From the NCBI GenBank assembly GCA_030247855.1, contig JAPDRN010000012.1:62001-126000 (forward strand): a DNA stretch of 64,000 bases, in the 5' to 3' direction. The position numbers and the translations under genes are program-made. Each line of letters begins with the position of its first letter. Position 1 is the stretch's first letter. The notes beneath the pieces are model-generated. The model did not search any database. It worked only from the letters and a program-made list of their open reading frames with translations, and was not told where the DNA came from. Origin of the DNA: Knufia peltigerae (taxonomy: Eukaryota; Ascomycota; Eurotiomycetes; Chaetothyriales; Trichomeriaceae). Below are positions 42,807 through 53,244 of the stretch, in pieces.

Positions 42807-45404
42807 TCAATAACCAAATCTTCCAGGTGCACTCGCCTGGCTAATTTCCCTTCTAACATTCTCTTTATCCCTTCCAAACAATGATCCCATCACTTTCGGT
42901 TTGGTCGGACTACCACCACTACCACCCTTCAACCCACTGGCGACCCTATTCTCCTTCCCACTTGCAGACTTTAGGTTCACGCTTCTCGCTCGGTCCCGTC
43001 TTGCTCGGATCTGTGCTAGAGCCGCTTCTCGAGAAATCGGTGTACCCGGTACATTCCCCAAGATGGAATTCGGAATCATCCCCGCCTGTGACGCGCGGTT
43101 TGACCACGTGTCGTTGCCACTGGTGCTGCCGTTACTCGCTGTACTGCTCCTCAACGGGTTTGGTAGTAAGTTCATGTCTATGTTGAGAAACTCGGTATGA
43201 GCATGACCTGGCTTCTCTGGACTAAACACATCGTCTACTCCAACAACATCTCCCAAACCCTTGAGTGGGACCCTGGTCGTGGTGCTTGTAGTCACGGGTC
43301 GAGGCTGTGATTGAGCATGTTGCGCCAGGTTCTGTGTCGACTTTGACTGCTTGTGCAGTGGTGTGATGGGAAACATTGTCCCTGGAGCTGGCGAGGCAGA
43401 AGGGGCACGTGATTCCGGTTGGTGTTCGCTCAAATGTGACGTGGCCGATGAGTGTAGGGGGGAATGACTTCGAAGGTTGGGTCTGGACTGAGACCGTTTG
43501 TGCAAGCTATTTCGCTCCGGCGAGCCTTTCAAGGCAACCTTCGTGGTCGTGGTGATTGTGTGGTTGTACTCGTACGCATGGGTCGGAGAATGCTCAAACG
43601 TTCTCACCGAGCGTGGTGAGTCAGGAACAAGGCGGATTGGGGAGTTCACCGTCAAAATACCCATGGCAGTAGACGGTCGGCGGGGTGGTGCTTGCTTGGG
43701 TGGTGAAAGATCGAAGAGGTCTCGTTCGAGGACGTCCGCTGCACTCTCGGCATGTCGAAGGGATGGAGTCGCAATCTTCAATGCCGGGTTGCTCGTGGTC
43801 GAAGTTGAGAAACAGAATGGTTTTGAAGTGGTGCCAGGCTCTACTATGACCTGCGTGATGTCTTCGAGTTGAGCGGTCAATTCTGGAGTGCAATCCCGAG
43901 AGTCGAGTTCCATGGGGTGAGGCTCAGGAAGAGGCACTTCAGCTGCTTCATCAAGAAGATTACACGATGGCTCTTCTGAGATTCTTGAAAGGTGTTCATT
44001 GGTCGGATCAGGGGGCAGCCTACCGGCTTCTGTACTTGTTGTCTCGGGTAGAAATTCAGGAACCTCCTGAGATGGCACATTGGGGGCCTGGTGGACATTC
44101 TCTGCAGTTTCGTCGGCAGTGCTCTGGGCAGGTTTCATCTCTTCGTGTTCATCAGACAACTTTCTTTTCTTTGGTGCTTGAACAATTTCGAGAGTCGTGT
44201 CGTAGGCGTAATCATGCACGAAACGTTCACCCTTCTCCTCAGCCAACCGGCATGGACAAGCCTTGAACTGACACTGCATGTGCATAAAGTGGATCATATC
44301 AGCATCCTCGGCGTGTTTCTGTCGAGCGCATCTCAATTCTTGCTTGAGGAACCTGATCTCTTCTTCTGGTGTGAGTTTCTCTCCCTGCATACGTTTGTCG
44401 TGAACGTCAACAAAGAATTTGAGCATGTCCCGTGAAGCCTTTAATCCAGGGACACGTGCTGGCTCTCCTGCAGCGTCCATTGGTCTCTTCAGCGACACTG
44501 GCGCTGCCTTTTCAGATTGTTCCGTTTGATTTCTTGGTTCGGGTTGCTCCTTCTGTGGTTGTTGCGAGACTGTTTCAGCCTTTTCATGTTGTGGTGGCAA
44601 GACAAACACTTCAACATCGTTCGTCTTGGCCTGTAGAAGAGCAGCGTCCCTCTCCCTCTCGACCGCCCTCAGACGGTCCTTTAATTGATCAACTTCGCCC
44701 ACCATCCCAGCCAGAGCATATGCTCTCTCGAAACTTTCCTGTCTGCTCTTTTCCTTTTCCGCCTTCTCATGTTGCACTTCGGCCTGGCTTCTCTTCAACT
44801 CACCTCTCGCCTCTTGCAGGTCTTGCCGCACCTCGACGACAGCCAATTCAGCCCGATAGGCCTCTTTACGACATCTTTTCACCTCTCTCGCGTAGCTCTC
44901 CTGGTCACGGCTTCTTTTCTCCCTCTCGGCTTGAATTTCCCCCAACAGGTCTTCCACCCGTTGCGCAAGCATCCGTTCTCGCTTCTTCCTCGAGATAAGC
45001 TCCTCACGCACCCGTTCCAGATCTGCGGTCACCGTGGCCAGACTGGCCTGGGCCTCTTCGTACCCCATGACGGCCCGTTGAAGAGCGGTGTTGCTGTTCC
45101 CATTCCCTCTTGGGGTCCTCGTGGGCGACGACTGAGCGCTTCCGGTGCCATTGGCGAGACTGTTCAGGAAGGCGACTTTGGATTGAACTTCGGACGTGAA
45201 AGAGTCTCGAGTGCATGGTCGGTCGTTTTCGTTGAGGAGACCACCTCCCATCGGAGGCGACTGCGGTGGTAGTCGTTGTTGATTGACTCTCTCGGGAGAG
45301 AGCAGGTGCAGAGGTTGTGAGAGGTGAGGAGGGCATTTGAGAGGATTTGGACTCGCATGTTGTAGTGGTTCCATATCCTGTTCGATAAGTATTGCTGTGT
45401 CCAT
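42807..45404 (-). CDS. Large coiled-coil fungal protein, function unknown
   Basis: A single-exon frame of 865 residues from Met at 45404 (MDTAILIEQDMEPLQ). An upstream in-frame Met at 45461 would add 19 residues. Residues about 110-260 form a long coiled coil (TADLERVREELISRKKRERMLAQRVEDLLGE...). A second conserved-looking block near 330-400 reads LKFFVDVHDKRMQGEKLTPEEEIRFLKQELRCARQK, followed by CPCRLAEEKGERFVHDYAYD. The rest is Ser/Pro-rich, with many SP/TP sites, and the C-terminus has TPISREAALAQIRARRDRARS and a KENxR-like segment. The pattern (coiled coil, many SP/TP sites) suits a cell-cycle-regulated or spindle-pole-type scaffold, but this is only inference. Confidence 0.75.
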   Translation of the reverse strand: MDTAILIEQDMEPLQHASPNPLKCPPHLSQPLHLLSPERVNQQRLPPQSPPMGGGLLNENDRPCTRDSFTSEVQSKVAFLNSLANGTGSAQSSPTRTPRGNGNSNTALQRAVMGYEEAQASLATVTADLERVREELISRKKRERMLAQRVEDLLGEIQAEREKRSRDQESYAREVKRCRKEAYRAELAVVEVRQDLQEARGELKRSQAEVQHEKAEKEKSRQESFERAYALAGMVGEVDQLKDRLRAVERERDAALLQAKTNDVEVFVLPPQHEKAETVSQQPQKEQPEPRNQTEQSEKAAPVSLKRPMDAAGEPARVPGLKASRDMLKFFVDVHDKRMQGEKLTPEEEIRFLKQELRCARQKHAEDADMIHFMHMQCQFKACPCRLAEEKGERFVHDYAYDTTLEIVQAPKKRKLSDEHEEMKPAQSTADETAENVHQAPNVPSQEVPEFLPETTSTEAGRLPPDPTNEHLSRISEEPSCNLLDEAAEVPLPEPHPMELDSRDCTPELTAQLEDITQVIVEPGTTSKPFCFSTSTTSNPALKIATPSLRHAESAADVLERDLFDLSPPKQAPPRRPSTAMGILTVNSPIRLVPDSPRSVRTFEHSPTHAYEYNHTITTTTKVALKGSPERNSLHKRSQSRPNLRSHSPLHSSATSHLSEHQPESRAPSASPAPGTMFPITPLHKQSKSTQNLAQHAQSQPRPVTTSTTTRVPLKGLGDVVGVDDVFSPEKPGHAHTEFLNIDMNLLPNPLRSSTASNGSTSGNDTWSNRASQAGMIPNSILGNVPGTPISREAALAQIRARRDRARSVNLKSASGKENRVASGLKGGSGGSPTKPKVMGSLFGRDKENVRREISQASAPGRFGY

Positions 45405-46180
45405 GCTGAGTGTGCTGTGGAAACTCAATGGACAATTCAAGAAAATGATGCTGCTTGTCATAAAACTCTCATGTTTCAATGCTTGTGTGACAACATACAG
45501 TCCAAGGCAAAGGTAAAGTTGCAACGCAGGCTAGTGTGAGTATCTTTGGTACTGTTGTCGTCCTGCACGGCTGGATTTGTTTACTCTTTACGTCCCAATG
45601 GGGTTTCTTCGGGATGGAAGCGCTCTTGGCAACTGTGGTCACGTGGGATGCCTTTTCATCCGAAGATCGACTCACGTACTTTGTATGCTAGGAACTAGGG
45701 GCAACATCAGAATATTTCAAGCATATCTTTGATTTATTGTCTAGCACATCTCGTCGACCGACGATGATAATCTAGCATGATGGATGCATATTGCAAGCAA
45801 AATTTTCCGCCTTCTGCAGTGTGCGCCGACTCCTGCATTCTCACAGTATCCCTTTGTCTCAAGGGACTTTGCGACCTGTAAAGGTCTGTAGGTCTTCCTA
45901 GACTCTTCTCAGACTCTCCTCTCACTCGTGTACAATGACGAATTCCGTCCCGATGTCCAATAACAGTAATGTACAATTCGCAACCCGCATCTCTGGTCGG
46001 GTACTTCTCTCTCTTGTGCTGAAACCTGAGGCTTTCCTTCTGGACGGCAGCCGCTGACATCGAAAACCCCCTGGCCGTCAATTTAATAATGATAACAATG
46101 AAATTCATAAACACAATGCAATGCAAGACATGAATACAGTTTTAATCATGAAAAAAAGCCCGAGAACTTTTTTAACAAAG
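45405..46180. other. Intergenic region
   Basis: 776 bases with the promoter of the coiled-coil gene and 3' flank of the next minus-strand gene. A 130-codon minus-strand frame (45734..46126) has no domain and is probably untranslated 3' sequence. Confidence 0.5.
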
Positions 46181-47095
46181 TCAAGAACAATCCATCTCGA
46201 CGTCCTCTCGGCGCTGCAAAAATGGTGCCTCTCCAAAATCCATGGCTTCCATGCCACAGCTCATCATCCTCTTGTGGTGTCCGAAGCCAGCCGTGTTCTG
46301 AGGTTCAGGCTGTGGTGCTTGGAAGTTGGCAAATGGGTTGAAGGTAGAAGAAGTGGATGCTTCCGTTATTGACTGAGGCAGGCGATTGCGAGACTTGGGC
46401 ATGGCGATCCGACGACCATTGTTTCTGTTATGATCACCGATTTGGGTCATCGGGCTCACTTCGCCCATGTTGTCCACGTCAATGGCGAGGTAATCAATGG
46501 GCATTCCCATACCAGAATCTGCGATCAGACTCGGGGTTTGTGGCTGCCAGTCCTGGCTCTCGTCACTGTCCGAGTCGGCTTCGTATCCTCGCTTGTGGCT
46601 GGTAGAGTATGACCAGAGTTGTTGCTGAGCGACAGCTGGATCTTCGTACTGTGACAAGAAGGAAAGGCTGATCCCACAGAAAGTCGCGGTGCTCATGGGT
46701 TGAACCTCAGAGGCAGAATAAGGTGACAACTCGTTGCCGTTTGCGGCGTTGCCATTCGACAGTGCTGCCTGGGTTTCTGGGGACAATCTGTGTATGTCGA
46801 AGAATGGACGGGGGGTGAATTTCTTCGCCTGGGTCTTGTATCCTTCGGCAACCGATTTGCGCACGCGCATGCCCACCTGAAGCAACTGAGCTTCAATTTC
46901 GGCGCGATCGGGAGCTTGTTCGCACAGTTGGAACATCAACGGAGAATCAAAGGTGTGGTCTTCAATGGAGGTGTTGTCGGAGACAGGAATGATGGGAGGG
47001 AGACTCTGGGGACCGAAGCGACGGCGCTTGGTCTGAGGAGAGGTAGACTCGTTCGAAGGTGCAGCGAAAGCTGGGAAGTCTTGTGGGATACCCAT
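46181..47095 (-). CDS. Spd1/Dif1-like ribonucleotide reductase regulator (RNR_inhib family candidate)
   Basis: A single exon of 304 residues. TKRRRFGP could be a nuclear signal. The segment SPLMFQLCEQAPDRAEIEAQLLQVGMRVRKSVAEGYKTQ (about 50-90) resembles the RNR-inhibitor block, in which VRKSVAEGYKT is the strongest match to Dif1/Spd1/Sml1-type proteins. The rest is acidic and disordered and ends MDFGEAPFLQRREDVEMDC. Such proteins hold the small ribonucleotide reductase subunit in the nucleus or inhibit the enzyme and are degraded in S phase or after DNA damage. The assignment rests on one short motif. Confidence 0.65.
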   Translation of the reverse strand: MGIPQDFPAFAAPSNESTSPQTKRRRFGPQSLPPIIPVSDNTSIEDHTFDSPLMFQLCEQAPDRAEIEAQLLQVGMRVRKSVAEGYKTQAKKFTPRPFFDIHRLSPETQAALSNGNAANGNELSPYSASEVQPMSTATFCGISLSFLSQYEDPAVAQQQLWSYSTSHKRGYEADSDSDESQDWQPQTPSLIADSGMGMPIDYLAIDVDNMGEVSPMTQIGDHNRNNGRRIAMPKSRNRLPQSITEASTSSTFNPFANFQAPQPEPQNTAGFGHHKRMMSCGMEAMDFGEAPFLQRREDVEMDCS

Positions 47096-48552
47096 GATGG
47101 ACGGTAAATGTTGTAAATGTTTGAAAGAGAAAGAAAGTGGTGAGGCTGGAAGTAGATGGATGTGGATGAGTAGGTAGGTGAGCTCCAGGGACAGCGAAGT
47201 CGAGGAGTAAGTAAGACAAGGCGCGACGAATAGAGAGAGAGAGAGAGCCGAATCCTGCTAAGTGAATAGCAAGATGTCTGGTGGTTTGTCGAAGGGTAAG
47301 GTAGGTAGGTGATTGAAGGTTCGAGAGATCAGTGTGAAGGAGAGGAAATTAGAAAGTAAAGAGGGAACGGACCGTGCTGAGAGGTTTTTGGTGAGCTTTT
47401 CCCTCCCCTCGTATTATTACTGGGTAGCGAGTAATGAGGCGCGCACGGGGCAGGGGAGAGGAGCAGGAGGAGAGGATGGAGGAGGATTCTGAATCCGGCT
47501 ATCAAACTTATCTTAAGCCTCGTCAAATGGTGGAGTTTCCGGAGCGACTGGGCACAAGCGAGAGACAATCCACACAACTCCGTACCATACACAAGTATTA
47601 TGTTCTTGTACGACTGTGAGGACAGAACATCCCGTACGGAGTACTCTGTACAGAGTAGCTATACAGAGTACCCTTTGATGTTGTTGGTCTTGTATTTATT
47701 TTTCCATCTTCTCTCACTTGAAGATAGCATATCACTCCTAATAAGCAAACTACATACCTACAGCTAACAGAGGTACAAAATCTACGGAGTATACTGTACT
47801 GTATATCCTTCATAAGCCCTTCACAATAATGAATCCTCTCTGTCTCTCTCAACGCCACATCTTGGCTGTAATAATAATAAATCTCCCTTACTTTCGTAGC
47901 CTACGGACCCATACGGAGTACCTATTGCACCTCCATTACTCTATGTAGGCTTAGGTCTTGGGAGGTGGCTGCAAGGAGGATGGATATTAATAGCGTCCTC
48001 GCTTCCGCCGCTAACGACACAGCCATCTGGCATTAGTTCACGGACTCTGTATGCAAAAGTCCGGGGGCTGGGAGTGAAATGGGACTGTGAAACCAGTTCT
48101 TCCTCCCTTGATTGGGCCTCATTTTTCCTGCGTCCCTTGTTCCTGCATCTTCCTATTTAAATTATTCCCACATTGATTTGCCCATTTAAAGACACGACCA
48201 TGACGCGCCTGTGCGCGTTTTGACAGCTTCTAGCCCGCAAAAATGGAGATTGCTTCTTAGCACTTCCCAAGGCAATCTCACCATACTCCTGTACGAGCGC
48301 ACAGAATACCGAAAATCGCTGGGCACTCGTACTTTCAACGTACGGATTATGACCATCGTTGTTCTTGTCGTTCTGTCGTTCTCTATATCATCGATGATGA
48401 CTGCGTCGACACCGTAACGCCCACCCACTAAAACTGTATGGCGCAATGGCAGGATGAAATTCGCTGCACCCGCCCAGGCCTGCACCAAAAAGAATAACGA
48501 CAACAGCATCATGTTTACTCCATATTGAATAGATTCATCTTCTACGACACTT
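47096..48552. other. Long intergenic region rich in TAC(A/G)GAGTA motifs
   Basis: About 1.46 kb between the Spd1-like gene start and the SDA1 gene end. Purine-rich near the left gene (GAGAGA and GGTAGGT repeats, 47100..47340), then at least six copies of TACGGAGTA/TACAGAGTA between 47635 and 47920, including a perfect 16-base palindrome. A 137-codon minus frame (48186..48599) is not credible. Confidence 0.6.
47635..47670. repeat. Cluster of TACGGAGTA/TACTCTGTACAGAGTA motifs with a 16-base palindrome
   Basis: TACGGAGTA (47635..47643), the perfect palindrome TACTCTGTACAGAGTA (47642..47657) and TACAGAGTA (47662..47670) occur within 36 bases. The same 9-mers are scattered in other intergenic regions of the window. 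Confidence 0.85.
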
Positions 48553-50835
48553 CTATCCTCGATTCCCTCGTTTTCCTCCTTTCTTTTGCCTGGCAGCATG
48601 CGCCTTCAGAATCTTGCGATGCTCGACTAAACTTCTCTTGCCCTTGGACTTGGCCTTGCCCAAAGTCATCAAGAAATTCTTCTTCCGAGCCTTCTCCTTG
48701 TTGGTCGTACTTTTACCCTCGCTCTCTTTCCTCTCCTTTTTCCGAGCAGCTTTAGACTTGTGATCCTCCCGATCCGCCTTGTGCTCTTCGAGGAGAGCCA
48801 ACTTCTGGGCTCGAGTCGCTTTACCTCGCGACAAGGATGCCAGACCTTCAATCTCTGCAGCCGTCAGAGGATCATCAATATGTCGTTGGGCATTCGTCTG
48901 CTCCGCTCGTGCACTGTGGTGCGACTTGTGGTTCTTCATCAACGATGACACAGATGAGGTAGTCCTCAATTCCTGCAATTTTGCCAGGTCCGCAGGCGTG
49001 AGGATCCGGGTAGTGGCCAGATTCGATTTCGACTTCTCCGAAGCCTCCACGCCATCCGCCTTGTCTTCATCTTCGGCCCCATTCTCTTTGTCGTCGCTGG
49101 TCGAGACTTTGGCATCAAATCGTACCTTCTTACTCGAAGGCTTTTCATCTTCGCTGTCGCTGATGTTGATTTCGTCGTCACTCTCAACATTGATCCACCC
49201 ACCCGAATCATCGCTATCGTCTTCTTGCACGTCCCAGGCATTCCAATCTTCTTCATCTTCGTCCTCCTCCTCATCCTCTCCATCCGCGGGAAGACCCTTC
49301 TCCAGCCGTTTCCGCTGTTTCTCTTCTTCTTTCCACTTCTCTAATAGTTCTAGACCTTCAATCTCACCGACCATTTCCTCACCAAATCGTTGTTGTTTCT
49401 GATCACCAGATCGGAGGCCAAGTGAAGCATCCTTTCCTCGATCACGCTTCTTCAGCATCTCTGCCCCAACTTGCCGGTACAAGCCCAGTAGTCCTTTGGC
49501 TGCCATCATGACACCCTTGTCCTTGCTCTTCCTGTACATGACCAAGTCTTGGAGCAGAGTGTCATTCATCGCCAACGGCTGCCGTACGCAAATTTCACGG
49601 ATCGCATTCAGGCCCGCTGCTGCAACCTCCCCGGCTGCGGCTTCTGACACAAACTCGTTCGCAATCTTCTGCACAAGAGGCTCCAGCACATCAGGTGGCA
49701 CAAGATTATGTGTCGACTGTGCCAGACTTGCCAGGAAACTCGTCACGCTTGGCTGACGCGGTGTCAAGTACTTCAAAAAGTAACTGTAGAAACTGAGAAC
49801 GGTCAACTTGTGCAACCCGATCAATCTCGATACAAGCTGCAGCACCAACAACTTTTGCTCGAGATTGAGCCTCGATTTGGCCGCTTGCAGGTGCTTCGTG
49901 AACAGCGTTTCCGCGAATCCCTGAGGGTCATGTAACAGGTGCAGTGCCGAAAAGTTCAACGGATGCGGTTGACCCTTTTTCTTCTCCTTCCTCCGCACTG
50001 TAGCGGCAGCCTTCTCGAGCCTCCGTTCTGCCTTTTTACTCTTCTTGTTGACCCCGATCTGATGCCGTAACCGACCCATATCCACCGCCTCGTCGTCCGA
50101 GCTCTCGTCCTCGAGTTCTTCCCGCTCCTTGTCGCCTCCCAAGAAGAAGCGCACACCGCCGACGACGCATTTCTCGTTATCACTGACCGCCGCCTCTTTC
50201 ATAATTTCCACGGCCTTCGCATCCGTCCATATCTGTCTCTTCCACATCTCCCTCGTGATCTTGATGGCCCAGAGCGCTTTGGGACTCGTCCTGTCCTCCG
50301 TGACGAGATTATGCAGCGTCGTCTGCACGCTCTTGTTCAGCTTGTGATTTGTCGTCTTTGCGTTCGCACCACGCAAATCACTGATGATTTTCTGAAACAG
50401 CAGCGCCCGTAGACTCTTGCTCGGAGTGGATATGAGGATCGGGAAGAAGCACTGTAGCAGTGTCAGGGAGTCTATGATCTCTTTCTTCCGCAGCAACACG
50501 AGGCTGCCCACGATCTTCTCGCGCAGTTCGGGCTCGAGGCTCGCATGGTGCGTGGATAGGATCTCGATCAGTTGACCGGGAAAGTCTTTCGTCTCGATCT
50601 TGTAGCAGTCCGACACGTGGGCGACGAACTCGATCAGGTCTCGAAAGGAAATGACGCCCGTGTTGTCGGAGGCCGCGGTGGGCGCCTGCATGAAGATCTG
50701 CCGTTGATTCTCATACTGGATGTACTGGTGGGAGAAGTCGGTGTGGTAAGATCGAGGGTCGCGCTTGATTTTGTTTTGTAGATTCGCGAGGTCGGCGTCG
50801 ACCTTTTCAAGGGCGCCCAACTTACGTTTCACCAT
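48553..50835 (-). CDS. SDA1: SDA1, 60S ribosomal subunit biogenesis and export factor
   Basis: A single exon of 760 residues. The start MVKRKLGALEKVDADLANLQNKIKRDPRSY and the NUC130/3NT-like helices (HYIQYENQRQIFMQAP, ELREKIVGSLVLLRKKEIID, SKSLRALLFQKIISDLR) are typical. The central acidic tract (EDEEEDEDEEDWNAWDVQEDDSDDSGGW) is the SDA1 signature area, and the C-terminus is strongly basic (KKERKESEGKST..., RKILKAHAARQKKGGKRGNRG). SDA1 is a nuclear protein needed for maturation and export of pre-60S particles and for G1 progression in yeast. The gene appears intact. Confidence 0.95.
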   Translation of the reverse strand: MVKRKLGALEKVDADLANLQNKIKRDPRSYHTDFSHQYIQYENQRQIFMQAPTAASDNTGVISFRDLIEFVAHVSDCYKIETKDFPGQLIEILSTHHASLEPELREKIVGSLVLLRKKEIIDSLTLLQCFFPILISTPSKSLRALLFQKIISDLRGANAKTTNHKLNKSVQTTLHNLVTEDRTSPKALWAIKITREMWKRQIWTDAKAVEIMKEAAVSDNEKCVVGGVRFFLGGDKEREELEDESSDDEAVDMGRLRHQIGVNKKSKKAERRLEKAAATVRRKEKKKGQPHPLNFSALHLLHDPQGFAETLFTKHLQAAKSRLNLEQKLLVLQLVSRLIGLHKLTVLSFYSYFLKYLTPRQPSVTSFLASLAQSTHNLVPPDVLEPLVQKIANEFVSEAAAGEVAAAGLNAIREICVRQPLAMNDTLLQDLVMYRKSKDKGVMMAAKGLLGLYRQVGAEMLKKRDRGKDASLGLRSGDQKQQRFGEEMVGEIEGLELLEKWKEEEKQRKRLEKGLPADGEDEEEDEDEEDWNAWDVQEDDSDDSGGWINVESDDEINISDSEDEKPSSKKVRFDAKVSTSDDKENGAEDEDKADGVEASEKSKSNLATTRILTPADLAKLQELRTTSSVSSLMKNHKSHHSARAEQTNAQRHIDDPLTAAEIEGLASLSRGKATRAQKLALLEEHKADREDHKSKAARKKERKESEGKSTTNKEKARKKNFLMTLGKAKSKGKRSLVEHRKILKAHAARQKKGGKRGNRG

Positions 50836-51483
50836 TTTCCTCCCAGTATCGATGAGTTTGGGGAGGTCGTAAGTTGTGGCAGGTTGTCGTCGAAACTACT
50901 ATTCATTGACCGCAGGCGAAACTTCTGAACTTTTTTTGCCCGGGGTTGATCTTATCTTATCACTAGCCCGGGTTAGATCTCAAGCCTTGTGCATTCATAG
51001 GGCCGCCGGCTGGAACTCGGGCGCCCGCCTCGCAGTGAACTGTTGAAAACTGTACTCTGTCAGTGAGGTAAATGTACAACCTAATACCGCTTTTAAGAGA
51101 CAACGTTGATCCAAAGCATCAGTTTCTATATAGTAAGTTGTACAGATCATGTTCGTCTTGTCCACATGTGTAAATGTGTGGCGAAACCAATTCTACATAT
51201 AACGCCAGTTCGTAGATTCTACGTAGTACGTCTCCTATGATTACAGCAGTAAATAACGATATGGAGAAGGGAGCGTCTGAGAGTACGAGGAGGGGTACCA
51301 TGGTTGTCAACAAGAGCAAGCATTTTGCGTGCTTCCCCGTCCGAGTCTTACACACAGCCTCCCCAGACAATAAACTAGCATTATGGTGAATGGTGCTAAA
51401 ACCCATACGATGTCAGTAATATGACCATCACCATCCAGACCAGGACGATGGCAAACATGTCTCAAGCGTCATGAGCTGTTGGA
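50836..51483. other. Intergenic region
   Basis: 648 bases with the SDA1 promoter and 3' flank of the regulator gene. No gene was recognised. Confidence 0.5.
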
Positions 51484-53244
51484 TCAAGATAGGTCGCTGC
51501 TATTCATCTCTGTCATATGACCAAGGCCTCCAATTGTTTTACCGATCTGTTTTCGCAGATCAATATCGTCTTCACGCTCATCTAGCCAGATGTAATCGTG
51601 AACTAACTGTGTTCTTTGAGAATTGGGAATAGGAGTAAATCTGCTAAGTTGTACTGCCAAACGTTCCCGACCGCCTGACAGTTGTCGATTGAATACACTG
51701 GTATGTGTGTAGCGGCGATGTTCTGGTGGCCATACCCCGACTTCGGAAGTTTCCATCTCCACAGAGGTGTAAAGCCTGTCTCGACCTTCCTCCTTCAGAA
51801 TAACCTTCTCTGCAACTCGGTCTGGAGTGATGAATGCCCATCGGCTCGTCGGTTGTGGAGCTACACGCATCAATTCGAGCGCTTTTCTCCTGAGCACCGG
51901 GTCTCGGCACTTCATGGAACAGAAATACAGCGGTGGGACGCAACCCGGATCAAGCTTGAGAGTCTGCTGGTCTGTGGTAGATTTCGCCGCGCAATGTAGA
52001 TAGACTTCCGCGTGGTGAACGATGTCGAGGAAATGCTCCCTGTATTGGTCGTAAGTCGCTTCCAGGCGGCTTGAGCATGTAGCCAAAGAGACGTAACAGA
52101 CCGCCCAATACATCGAAATGTATGAGTGCATCCATCCGGCTTCGGGATCAGGCGTTGGGCTCCAATCTCGTTGAAAGATGGTCTTCCAATTCAAAAGCTT
52201 CTCCAACAAAGCCCTTCTTGTCAACACAAATCTCTGAAGTCCTGGGTCGTTGGGATCATCTTCCGGGACCAATTCAGCAACTCGAATGACCTCGTAGCAA
52301 TGGTATACTAGACTGTGGAACTGGACTCTAGCTTCGTTCAGTGCTGGTAGCCTTGACAACGCCATCTGTAGGGCCGAACTTGATTGTACATTCGCAATCC
52401 ATTCAGCTGGCAAGACCGTGCCGAGCGTGGCCATGAGAACCGCTTTTCGTAAGACAAAAGGCCCGACCACCTGCTGGATAGCGAGACTTGTTGGTGAAGC
52501 CCGCTGCTGTGAAAGTATTTGGATCAATATTCGACAGCCCCGTTCGACCAAATCTCTCCCAGTCTTAATGTTTCTCTGTTGAAATTCCACAGTGGCGAAT
52601 AGCACACAACTCAGCAGAGCAATAGAGTCATCCATGTCGTCTCTTTCAGCGAGGTCTCGCACGTGGGTAATAGCCTTGTTATAGAACTGCAGCGCATGGC
52701 GATGTTGGTGATTGGTGATTACTGGAGCCGAGACGGCATCGAAGACTGTCGTCAGTGAGCCATAAGGGACATGCTCAAGCAATGAGCTGATGCAAACTAC
52801 CATGTTCCAGACGAACTCATGGCTGCGAGCGAACCGCGGTACCAGGTCTTTCCAGAAGCCGGTATCCGAAGCGCCTGCGAAAATGGGCGCAGCTCGATCG
52901 AGAAAGTAGTTGAACGCTCGACGCTCATACTCATTATGACCGGGTATTACGAGCGAGACTTCTGGCAGTATGATGGAAGTGTCCGATCGGTCTTTTGGGC
53001 GATCCTGAACGAAGCGGAATTGCTTTACAACGGGGCCTTCACATCGTCTCCCAGACTCGATACATCTCCGACAAGAAGGTCTTGTTTCATCGCACTTTAT
53101 TCGCCGAACTCTGGCAAGATTTCAGCTCAGAGATAGGAAGCAGAGAGTGAGAACATGAACCTACTTGCAAGATAAACATCCATTGCGAGATTTTTGGTGA
53201 CCAGCACGCCGCAGTCGTAATTGTTCATTATGCTGTACAGTCAT
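51484..53244 (-). CDS. Zn2Cys6 fungal transcription factor with regulatory domain
   Basis: Exons 53244..53165 and 53110..51484 with a 54-base intron; 568 residues. The zinc cluster spans residues 23-50: NGCLSCKVRRIKCDETRP, then SCRRCIESGRRC, with Cys23, 26, 33, 40, 43 and 50 in canonical CX2CX6CX6CX2CX6C spacing. The intron interrupts the codon of Lys27 in CLSCK/VRRIKC, a frequent position in this family. The Met at 52803 would give a 439-residue protein without any DNA-binding domain, so the two-exon model is preferred. The C-terminal part, with ERRAFNYFLDRAAPIFAG and LLSCVLFATVEFQQ, is the fungal-specific regulatory region. It has no evident target gene nearby. Confidence 0.88.

Noticed and set aside
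44432..45272. Plus-strand frames of 188 and 195 codons
   Set aside because: Antisense to the coiled-coil segment of the minus-strand gene at 42807..45404.
45461..45524. N-terminal extension of the large coiled-coil protein
   Set aside because: The frame begins at TTG; the ATG at 45461 adds a short hydrophobic stretch not expected for a scaffold protein, though it cannot be excluded.
45734..46126. 130-codon minus-strand frame
   Set aside because: It lies immediately 3' of the Spd1-like gene on the same strand; likely untranslated 3' sequence without protein features.
48186..48599. 137-codon minus-strand frame next to SDA1
   Set aside because: It overlaps the SDA1 3' end on the same strand in another frame, has no domain, and its composition looks random.
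48779..49402. 207-codon Ser-rich plus-strand frame
   Set aside because: Antisense shadow of the acidic/Glu-rich tract of SDA1; poly-Ser arises from the complement of acidic codons.
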